Source: an uncultured Pirellulales bacterium (GTDB lineage: Bacteria; Planctomycetota; Planctomycetia; Pirellulales; Thermoguttaceae). From it: a DNA stretch of 64,000 bases. Below the pieces are notes generated by a model, which searched no databases, had not been told where the DNA came from, and saw only the letters and a list, made by a program, of their open reading frames with translations. Of this stretch, positions 33,870-40,715 are shown piece after piece. Position 1 is the stretch's first letter, and the number at the start of each line of letters is the position of its first letter. Position numbers and translations under genes: made by a program. The stretch lies in contig CALLPE010000001.1 of assembly GCA_938015445.1 (NCBI GenBank), positions 1-64,000 of the forward strand, in the 5' to 3' direction.

Positions 33870-34421
33870 TCAGACTTGCAGCGCACTGTCGTTGGCTGCC
33901 GCTTCCTCGCAAGCCCGCACCACAAACTCTAGCAGATTGCCGCCTTGGAACAGCAGGCCGCGTACGCCAGCGGCGACGGCGGCAAGCAGGTCGTGCTGCT
34001 TGTTGCCAATCAGCAAACTGCGGGCCGGGTCGATGTTCCACTCGGCGATCGCCCGCAATATCATCCCCGGCGCAGGTTTTCGGCATTGGCACTCTATACG
34101 GTATGGCCCTTGGGCTTCGGTAGGATGGTGCGGGCAATAGTAGGTGGCGTCCAAGTGCGCCCCCAGCTCGGCCAACCGCTGGTCGATCCAGCGCGTCAAA
34201 CGCAGAAAATCTTCCTCGGTATACCACCCCCGGCCAATGCCCGACTGGTTCGTCACCACGATCGCCAGCCAACCGTGCTTATTCAGCCAGCGTATAGCAT
34301 CCGGGGCACCGGGCATAAAACGGAACTGCTCCGGCTGCGACACGTATCCTAGGTCTTCGTTGATTACCCCGTCGCGGTCGAAGAACACCGCTCGGCGGCG
34401 CGCTACCGGTTGTTCGTTCAT
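33870..34421 (-). CDS. gmhB: D-glycero-D-manno-heptose-1,7-bisphosphate phosphatase-type HAD enzyme
   Basis: The product is 183 residues from ATG 34421, where the family consensus begins; the frame remains open upstream through a tandem array but looks non-coding. It removes the 7-phosphate in ADP-heptose synthesis for lipopolysaccharide core, or acts on a related sugar phosphate. HAD motif I is FFDRDGVIN (D15, D17) and motif II is VVTNQSGIGRG. The zinc-binding loop is C96PHH and C111QC113, and KPAPGM carries the motif III Lys. In motif IV the usual first Asp of GDK-x-x-D is N140 (GNKQHDL), while the second Asp is kept. This could lower magnesium affinity. It is divergent from the pseudopilin gene. 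Confidence 0.9.
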   Translation of the reverse strand: MNEQPVARRRAVFFDRDGVINEDLGYVSQPEQFRFMPGAPDAIRWLNKHGWLAIVVTNQSGIGRGWYTEEDFLRLTRWIDQRLAELGAHLDATYYCPHHPTEAQGPYRIECQCRKPAPGMILRAIAEWNIDPARSLLIGNKQHDLLAAVAAGVRGLLFQGGNLLEFVVRACEEAAANDSALQV

Positions 34422-34431
34422 GGCGGTTTCA

Positions 34432-34520
34432 GATACGATGTCGCTTAGCAGAAGAATACGGTGTCGCTTAGCAGAAGATATGATATTGTTCTGGGCAAGA
34501 TACGCTGTCGCTTGGCAAAG
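34432..34520. repeat. four-unit imperfect tandem array, 22-23-bp period
   Basis: Units start at 34432, 34454, 34477 and 34499. The shared core is TACGNTGTCGCTTAGCA; the third unit is the most diverged. It lies immediately upstream of gmhB in the divergent spacer with the pseudopilin gene, so it may overlap both promoters. Confidence 0.75.
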
Positions 34521-34600
34521 GGCAAGACGTTCCACAGGCACACCGCTTAGCACGTAACTGAAGTTCCACGTGCCACCAAGAGTCATCGCGCGGAATAATC

Positions 34601-35482
34601 ATGCCGAATAATGGTCGAAACGGGTGTTGCTGTCGATTGCGTCCTGGGCTGACGCTGCCGGAATTACTCGTCGTGGTGGCGATCGTACTGGTGGCGCTAT
34701 GCCTGGCGATGGTCTGGCTGGTCAACAAGCGCGAATCGGCCCGACGAGCACAGTGCACCTTGTTTCTCCACATGCTGGGCAACGACCTGGCACAGTACGC
34801 GCTCCAGCATAAAGCCTTTCCCTACGGTACGGTGCCCAATGCGGCGTTGACCCCCGAGCGCAGATTCAGTTGGTACGTGGAGGCATGGCCGGCGGTGGGC
34901 TTCAAGAACACGCGGTTGCTAGTTGAACTGGAAAAACCGTGGGACGCGCCAGAAAATCTTTTCCAGCGATTGGTTGCTGTCGACGACCAGGGGCGCGAGC
35001 AACCGGTGGCTGTAGTGCCGAAGTTTCACTGCCCGGCCCATCGCTACCGGCCTTCGCCCGATCAGCCTGGGCTGACCACATACATCGGGCTGGCCGGCCT
35101 TGGGGAAGACACTCCGCTGGTCGCCGCAGCAGAGCCGCGACTGGGAATCTGGGGCTACGACCGCCGCACGCCGCTGGACCGAATAACCGACGGTTTGCAA
35201 GTTACTTTGCTATTGGCGGAAACAGGGATCGAATTGGGGCCGTGGACCGCCGGCGGGCCGGCCACGGTGCGCGGTCTGCCGCTGGACCGCCAGCCATGGT
35301 TAGGGGTAGGCCGAACGCTAGGCGGTTTGCATCCCGGCGGCTGCAACGCCGTGTTCGCCGATCCGCGGGTACAATTCATCGCTGAAGACATTGACCCGCT
35401 GGTGCTGGCAGCCATGATTACAATCGCCGGTGGCCGCGGCGAAGAAACCCGATGGCAAGAACAGTTGCCCCTGCCTCAGTAG
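34601..35482 (+). CDS. type IV pilin-like (DUF1559) protein
   Basis: The product is 293 residues. The N-terminus has a class III signal: a basic leader, then the prepilin peptidase site PG/LTLPELLVVVAIVLVAL with Glu at +5. The usual +1 Phe is replaced by Leu, which is tolerated. DUF1559 proteins are a large planctomycete family of pseudopilin-like secreted proteins; here the late markers are GYDRRTPLDRITDGLQVTLLLAET, GPWTAGGPATVRGL and GGLHPGGCNAVFADPRVQFI. The last is the usual H-P-G-G-x-N motif. It probably assembles into a type II secretion-like fibre or sits in the inner membrane; the substrate is unknown. Confidence 0.92.
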   Translation: MPNNGRNGCCCRLRPGLTLPELLVVVAIVLVALCLAMVWLVNKRESARRAQCTLFLHMLGNDLAQYALQHKAFPYGTVPNAALTPERRFSWYVEAWPAVGFKNTRLLVELEKPWDAPENLFQRLVAVDDQGREQPVAVVPKFHCPAHRYRPSPDQPGLTTYIGLAGLGEDTPLVAAAEPRLGIWGYDRRTPLDRITDGLQVTLLLAETGIELGPWTAGGPATVRGLPLDRQPWLGVGRTLGGLHPGGCNAVFADPRVQFIAEDIDPLVLAAMITIAGGRGEETRWQEQLPLPQ

Positions 35483-35742
35483 CCGGTCGCATACCTGCCC
35501 CACTACCCGCTCGCATATAGGTATCGCACCATCCTGGCCCATCGGCTGATTACCTCTGGGCAATTTGGCGAACTGGCGGCCGCCGCAACGGATGCAGAAG
35601 TTGTTTCGGTTGGGTTGGCTTTTCCGGGGGCCCTACATTTTCTGCAACCGCTGTTGGACGTTCATTGGTCATCAGCGCTCAAAGCGCGGCGAAGTAGTTT
35701 GCGCCACGCGCAAAGTCGCATTGAGATTATTCATTAAAATTC

Positions 35743-35773
35743 TTGACATTCAGTCCCGCGGCGTGCATATAGA
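35743..35773 (+). promoter_or_regulatory. possible sigma-70-type promoter
   Basis: TTGACA at 35743-35748 is a perfect -35 box, and TATAGA at 35768-35773 follows after 19 bases. The flanks are AT-rich against a GC-rich background. The only candidate downstream is the small frame at 35864. Confidence 0.3.
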
Positions 35774-35863
35774 TATCACCGCACGTGCTTTGACCTGCCA
35801 TGCAGCCCGATAGCCTCCAACTCTGTTTGCACACCAGCCATGATACGACCGACCGGAGCTGTC

Positions 35864-36052
35864 ATGCAAAATCGCTTGTTTTACAGCAGCGCCGCTGGTG
35901 CGGCCGCCCAAGGCAATGGGCCACTTGCGCGCCAGCTTTGTGCTATTGCGCGTCGGCGGCAATTGAGTTTGCAACAAAAGCTGCTTCAGAACGGCCAGGT
36001 GGCGACTCTCGGCTCTGCCCCCTGCCCTGCCCGTCCGCGTCCGCCGGGATGA
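35864..36052 (+). CDS. possible small protein, unknown
   Basis: The frame codes for 62 residues from ATG 35864, with GGAG about five bases upstream and a plausible promoter about 90 bases upstream. The product begins MQNRLFYSSAAGAAAQGNGP, continues with a basic, Gln/Leu-rich helix (RRRQLSLQQKLLQNGQ), and ends Pro/Arg-rich. I know no family. The C-terminal part runs through a CCCCTGCCC word that recurs in non-coding DNA, which argues against strong protein constraint there. It could equally be chance. Confidence 0.25.
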   Translation: MQNRLFYSSAAGAAAQGNGPLARQLCAIARRRQLSLQQKLLQNGQVATLGSAPCPARPRPPG

Positions 36053-36143
36053 TGAAACGCCGTCGCTAACGCTTCTGGCTCAACGGTTGCGACGTCCGCC
36101 GGGGCATATCTGGTGCCGACGCTTCCGGTGCGGCACGGGCGCT

Positions 36144-38438
36144 TCATCGCGCCCGTTCTTGTCCGGCCGCTTCGGCGTAAAGCGGAAGGTAGCGATAGTA
36201 CACTTCCAGACAGAGTGTGGCCATCGATGTAGTGTACACCCTGCCCCCGTATCCGCCCCAAACGGTGTTGGTGTCCCACGAGCCTGCCAGCGGGCCGTCT
36301 TTGCGCTGCAAGGCAACGAGGGTCTTGGTCATGGCGGCATTCCATTTTTCCCAGTAAACGCCTTGAAGCTGAAACATTCCCAGCGTGGCGTAGTACCAAT
36401 AATACAGGTTGGGAGTACCGGACACAGAGGGCAACTCTTCGAGTAGGTAATTGCCAGCTTCTTTGCTTGCCGGATGCTCCCGCGGCATACCCAAGAACTG
36501 CCAGCACACCAACGCTTCGGCGGTCATGGGACGGCTGGGCGGTTCGCCTGGCCGATAAGAGGCCAGTCCGTAACTCCGCCCCGACGCCACGCTGCGCAAA
36601 AATCTACTGGCGGCAGCACGGTTCTTTTCTGGAATGGTGATGCCGGCCAGTTCAGCACTTTTCAAAGCGATGATTTGCCAGCCGAACATGCTGGTATCGC
36701 CGGCATCGCCCGGCACGTAGCGCCAGCCGCCGGTAGTGGGATTCTGGGCCGCTAGGGTGTAAGCCACGCCGCGGCGCACGGTCGGTTCCAAACGGGAATC
36801 GCCGGTCATACCGTATGCTTCGCTGAGGGCGAACAAGGCTATCGCGTGGCAGTACATTCTGGCATAGCCGGTGGCAGGGCCAGCCAGATTGCCGTCGGCA
36901 GCCTGGATGCGCATCAGATACTCCAGCCCACGACGCACGTTCTCCCGATATTCCCCCTGTAGATGCGTATTGCCGGCTCCCAACAGCGCCAGCAGCGCTA
37001 GTCCGGTTACTCCCGTATCGGCGTCTATGCCTGCGCCTTGCCGATTGCGTCCCTGAACGTGACGTTCTTGGCCCGCGCCGTGTTGGCGGGGGTCCCAGCG
37101 GCCTGTCGGCTCTTGGTTCTGCGCCAGCCACTTCAAGGCCAGGTTGACTGCTGCTTCAGTCTCCGGCGTAGCACCTTTCTGCTGGGCGATGGCCGACCGC
37201 TGGGGCGAAACGCGAAGCCGGTAGACATCGGGCATCGATTGGGGTATTGCGGGTGCATGGTCGTCGGTGCGGCGCGTGCCGGGCAACCGAGGCGGGCCGA
37301 TCAACTCGGCACGATTTTCGGATAAGCCCTGACCCAGGCTTGCTGGGTTTGCCTTTGGCGCGGTGCCCCCCTGCCCTTCTCCGCCACCCCATTGCGAGCG
37401 TTCACCGGCAGCACCTTGTGTCGCTTGTGGTGCGCTCGGGCTAGTTGCTCCGCCAGCGCCGCCGGCACTTCCGGTGGCAATCCATCCGCCGAGTGGGCCT
37501 GCGTTGTTTGTGGCGTCCGTCGTGCCCGAAGGCCGCACCAGCGCGGCAGCCGAAGACGGCCCCAACGAATCCTCGCCGAAGGCCATGCTATCGGCAGTTC
37601 CCCCCTGCCCTGCTGGATCTGCGGGCGCGGCGGGCGTGGCGTAGGGCCGCTGCTGCGGTAACCGCGCCAGTCCGTCTGGCGGATCGGGTGTTGCGGTGAT
37701 TTCAGCAAGGGGTGGCGTACTGGGCGGGACGAGGAGCGACTCCGGCAAACCGCTGCCGGTATCGGTTATTCTCTGGAAGCCGGTAGCCCCGCCTTCGCCG
37801 CCCCGCCGGCCCGGCCCTGGCAGCGGCGGACCGAACGTCACAGGCACATCGCGCCGCTGTGGCGCTGGCGCTTGAATCGCCTCAGCTTCGGCGATGGAAG
37901 ATAGTTTCTGCACCGGTTTGCTTGCGGCAAGCTGTTCGACAGGCGGCTGGCGGACTTCGGTCAGCACGGCCCCGATCGTCGGCGCCGCAGGCAAGGGCGC
38001 AGGCGGCGATTGGATAGTGCGGATCGGTTCAGGCAGCGCCACGTACGGTACTTTGGCAGCCTGCTGCCAGCGCGGTTGGGCCACGTGCTGATAGGAAAAC
38101 CCTTCCCACGGCTGGCCGAAGCCATCGCCTTCTTCCGCATCGTCGCCCTCGGCACCTTCCCCTTCAAGCCCGGTGGAGTGCAAAGCTACCTGAAAAACTT
38201 CGTCGTGCAGCCGCGGTACGGCACGGATCAGCGACACCGTGGGAAGATACGCCAGTAGCATCACGTGGGCTAGCGCCGAGAGGACCATGCATTTGACCAG
38301 CGGCTTAGATCGCCCCCAGCGGGTGTACAGCAGAAAGAGCACGCCCACAACAAACACCAACAGCCCCGCCAGCAACAGTGCGTCGCGTGCTACGCCTGCG
38401 GCCAGCTTGAGCAAGGATAGTGCACGTGGCGTGAGCAT
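36144..38438 (-). CDS. TonB/TolA-like two-helix membrane protein with alpha/alpha-toroid domain
   Basis: The product is 764 residues. Two membrane helices lie at about 18-38 and 48-70. The second contains S54-A-L-A-H58, the SxxxH spacing found in the TonB and TolA helices that contact ExbB/ExbD or TolQ/TolR. A long Pro/Gly/Ala-rich periplasmic linker (about 80-410) precedes a toroid of prenyltransferase/squalene-oxidase repeats (about 415-755): LALKWLAQNQEPTGRWDP, YTLAAQNPTTGGWRYVPGD, GDTSMFGWQIIALKSAELAG and LYYWYYATLGMFQLQG. The cyclase DxDD motif is absent. The gene starts 3 bp after the exbD stop and is third in an exbB-exbD operon, the position TonB or TolA would take. I infer a proton-driven envelope transducer. 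Two GGGCAGGGG copies lie in the linker. Confidence 0.87.
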   Translation of the reverse strand: MLTPRALSLLKLAAGVARDALLLAGLLVFVVGVLFLLYTRWGRSKPLVKCMVLSALAHVMLLAYLPTVSLIRAVPRLHDEVFQVALHSTGLEGEGAEGDDAEEGDGFGQPWEGFSYQHVAQPRWQQAAKVPYVALPEPIRTIQSPPAPLPAAPTIGAVLTEVRQPPVEQLAASKPVQKLSSIAEAEAIQAPAPQRRDVPVTFGPPLPGPGRRGGEGGATGFQRITDTGSGLPESLLVPPSTPPLAEITATPDPPDGLARLPQQRPYATPAAPADPAGQGGTADSMAFGEDSLGPSSAAALVRPSGTTDATNNAGPLGGWIATGSAGGAGGATSPSAPQATQGAAGERSQWGGGEGQGGTAPKANPASLGQGLSENRAELIGPPRLPGTRRTDDHAPAIPQSMPDVYRLRVSPQRSAIAQQKGATPETEAAVNLALKWLAQNQEPTGRWDPRQHGAGQERHVQGRNRQGAGIDADTGVTGLALLALLGAGNTHLQGEYRENVRRGLEYLMRIQAADGNLAGPATGYARMYCHAIALFALSEAYGMTGDSRLEPTVRRGVAYTLAAQNPTTGGWRYVPGDAGDTSMFGWQIIALKSAELAGITIPEKNRAAASRFLRSVASGRSYGLASYRPGEPPSRPMTAEALVCWQFLGMPREHPASKEAGNYLLEELPSVSGTPNLYYWYYATLGMFQLQGVYWEKWNAAMTKTLVALQRKDGPLAGSWDTNTVWGGYGGRVYTTSMATLCLEVYYRYLPLYAEAAGQERAR

Positions 38439-38441
38439 GGT

Positions 38442-38888
38442 TTACTCGCCAGACGGCATCGCGGATTGATGGCCATCGACCGGCATGGTACGCACCGCAA
38501 TGCCGACGTGTTTGATTTTCGCTTGCTTGCAAGCGTTCAGCACGTCGGCCACACGCTGATACTCGCCGCGGCCGTCCCCGCGCACCAGCACGGCCAGGTC
38601 TTCGTACTGCTGGCGCAAAGCGGCCAACCGGGATGTAAGTTCCGGGAGACTTACCGGCGTGCGATCGAGCGTGACCACCCCATCCCGGCTGACGTTTATC
38701 ACTTTGCGCGACGGCGCGGCGCTTAGCGCCCCGCGGTCGGCGACTTTGGGCACTTCGACGTCGATCTTCCGCTCGGCTTCTACGAACCGCGTTCCCAAGG
38801 CGAAAAAAATTATCAGCAGGAACATCACGTCGAGCATCGCCGTGAGGTTCAGCGTCGGTTCGTCGTCCAAATGTGTCTTCAGCGGCAT
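38442..38888 (-). CDS. exbD: ExbD/TolR-family biopolymer transport protein
   Basis: The product is 148 residues from ATG 38888; an in-frame ATG at 38954 adds 22 residues without the family pattern. One membrane helix (LNLTAMLDVMFLLIIFFALG) carries the proton-accepting Asp of ExbD in the L-D-V-M-F motif. The periplasmic domain has the usual beta-alpha layout: ERKIDVEVP, VINVSRDGVVTLD, LVRGDGRGEYQRVADVLNACKQAKIKHVGIAV. It couples the proton gradient through ExbB to a transducer. The gene follows exbB after a 360-bp spacer that holds an 18-bp tandem array, and it is 3 bp before the toroid protein gene. Confidence 0.95.
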   Translation of the reverse strand: MPLKTHLDDEPTLNLTAMLDVMFLLIIFFALGTRFVEAERKIDVEVPKVADRGALSAAPSRKVINVSRDGVVTLDRTPVSLPELTSRLAALRQQYEDLAVLVRGDGRGEYQRVADVLNACKQAKIKHVGIAVRTMPVDGHQSAMPSGE

Positions 38889-38979
38889 GGCGGCAATTAG
38901 CAACGATTGGCGGTCAATCAGTCCGGCATAATCGGCCCGGCGCGGCGCCGGCAAAAGCCTGCCAGAAGGTTCGGCTGTG

Positions 38980-39115
38980 CAACTCTGGCAATAACTCCAA
39001 GTCCTGCGATAAAGTCTGGCAACAACTCCAAGTCCTGCAATAAATTCAAGTCATGGAATAAGTGCAACTGTTACAACAACCGCAAGTTTTGCAGCAATTC
39101 CAATTATTGCAACAC
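38980..39115. repeat. imperfect 18-bp tandem array, seven to eight units
   Basis: Units such as CTCCAAGTCCTGCGATAA, CTCCAAGTCCTGCAATAA, ATTCAAGTCATGGAATAA, GTGCAACTGTTACAACAA and CCGCAAGTTTTGCAGCAA follow head to tail; one unit is shortened to 13 bp. It sits in the spacer between exbB and exbD, inside a presumed operon. Confidence 0.8.
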
Positions 39116-39248
39116 CATCCCTTGTTGCCACGACTCGAACTGTTGGAGTTAACGCCGGGTTAGCAGCGATCATCTTTCGGTTGTTTGGCAGCCCTTCGGC
39201 GATGGCTCTTAATGCGGTGCGGATTCACCTCTTGATGCGGCCCGGGTC

Positions 39249-40112
39249 TCAGGCTGCCGTTTCCTGGCGTTCTGGCCGACGCGACTTCGGCGCACGCGGC
39301 TTCGGGGGCTGCACTTCTTCGGCCGCAACGATGTTGACTACTTCCTGGGCCAAACTGTCCATTTCGATTACCAAGCGGTCGACTTTGCTAACGAAAAATA
39401 CGTACAGGATTGAAGCAGGAATGGCCACCGCCAAGCCTCCAGCCGTATTGAGCAGGGCTTTAGCGATACCGCCGGCCAGCAGTTCCGGGCGGCCTTGGGC
39501 ATCGGCGACAGATATTTGGTTGAACGTGTCGATCATGCCTAGCACCGTACCCATCAGCCCCAACAGCGGCCCGACGGTGGCCACGGCGTAGAACACCCTC
39601 AAGTAGCGGCGCAGATTGTTGGTAGCGCGCTGCCCGGCGTCGATGACGCTTTGCTCTACTTCCACTCCGGGGCGGCCCCATTTGCGAATCGCACCGGCGA
39701 ACACTTCGGCCACCGGACTAGCATTTTCGATGCACAGCTTCAGCGCTTGCTCGCGGTCCAGTGCGCCCTCGCGCAGTTGCTGGAGGAACAAACGCACAAA
39801 AGGCTTGGGGATTACCAAGCCGCGCCGCAAGCTCACCGCCCGTTCCAGCGTAAATGCCACCAGCAGAAACGAACATAAGATGATGGCGTAAAACAGCGGC
39901 CCGGCGTCGCGGATTACCCGCATCGGCTCGGTGATGGAAATGGCGGGGCCGTGGGCGGACTGGCCGGGTGAACCTTCGGCCGACGCATCGGCCTGCTGCG
40001 GCAAGGCGACTTCGGCGCGAACAGCTTCGGTGGCCATCCACAGCATCCACACCACCGCCAAACAGCCCAACCAAGGCAACCAGCGAAACACCGTGCTTGA
40101 TAGCCTATGCAT
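39249..40112 (-). CDS. exbB: ExbB/TolQ/MotA-family proton channel protein
   Basis: The product is 287 residues. It has an N-terminal signal-anchor (about 10-33) and a short Ala/Gln-rich periplasmic stretch. The ExbB core follows with three helices, at about 72-90 (PLFYAIILCSFLLVAFTLE), about 170-195 (VFYAVATVGPLLGLMGTVLGMIDTFN) and about 212-238 (GGIAKALLNTAGGLAVAIPASILYVFF). The GPLLGLMGTVLGM and A-L-x-N-T-A-G-G motifs are strongly conserved family signatures lining the proton path. The C-terminus is basic and Pro-rich. It is first in the operon with exbD and the toroid protein. Confidence 0.95.
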   Translation of the reverse strand: MHRLSSTVFRWLPWLGCLAVVWMLWMATEAVRAEVALPQQADASAEGSPGQSAHGPAISITEPMRVIRDAGPLFYAIILCSFLLVAFTLERAVSLRRGLVIPKPFVRLFLQQLREGALDREQALKLCIENASPVAEVFAGAIRKWGRPGVEVEQSVIDAGQRATNNLRRYLRVFYAVATVGPLLGLMGTVLGMIDTFNQISVADAQGRPELLAGGIAKALLNTAGGLAVAIPASILYVFFVSKVDRLVIEMDSLAQEVVNIVAAEEVQPPKPRAPKSRRPERQETAA

Positions 40113-40715
40113 AACTTGGCGAACCTCCGCATTTGTTGGCGGTAAGCCCCTGTCGGCATCTCAGCCTGCTGCGGCAGATGCCCGCTTGCTGTGTGATAGT
40201 GCGGTACTGTCGGCAGCACGAGTGTACGGCAAATGGGAAATTTACGAGTTATAGGCAGTATGTGCCGGTTGGCGCGGCGGGCTTATCATGCCGTGTAACA
40301 GTAGCATTGCCGGACGGGCCGATAGTCCTACTGCCCAAAACGCAATTTCCCAAGTTATCCATGCATCCTATCTTCGCGCCGAATATTTTGGCCAAGGACA
40401 ACAACTGTGGTACCGCAGCGTCGATTGACCAGCGTCACGCTCAGCCGACCGCCGGTGATTTCCCGTCTCTGCTTCCGCGACGTAAGCTATTGCGACGCAA
40501 GCGTCACCGCTTCCGGATGGCTAGTTTCGGTGCCACACGCAGGTTCATGCGACATACGGCCAGGTCGGGTGCTCGACTCGTTTCCTGGGCCAGAGGAACA
40601 ATATCCAGCGCCACCAGCGGGCCGCGGAGTCGCTGTTCGCGCTGCGCGCACCTAAAATGCCGGGACGGGGGACTATCCCTAATCTTCTTCGTATGACCGG
40701 TGCGCTGAAGGTGAG
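40113..40715. other. 603-bp spacer, nothing recognised
   Basis: It lies upstream of exbB and downstream of the TPR gene on the same strand. A plus-strand open frame (40133-40696) is Arg/Ser/Cys-rich and has no domain pattern. I see no terminator or clear promoter. Confidence 0.4.

Larger units (their letters stand above)
35483..36143. other. 661-bp spacer with a possible promoter and small gene
   Basis: It lies between the convergent pseudopilin and toroid genes. A consensus -35 box and a small plus-strand frame with a ribosome-binding site are listed separately. GGTCGCATA-type words near 35490-35530 repeat imperfectly. A GGGCAGGGG copy (minus strand) is at 36019. Nothing else was recognised. 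Confidence 0.4.

Noticed and set aside
40133..40696. 187-residue open frame upstream of exbB
   Set aside because: Antisense to the direction of both neighbours, with no domain pattern or ribosome-binding site.
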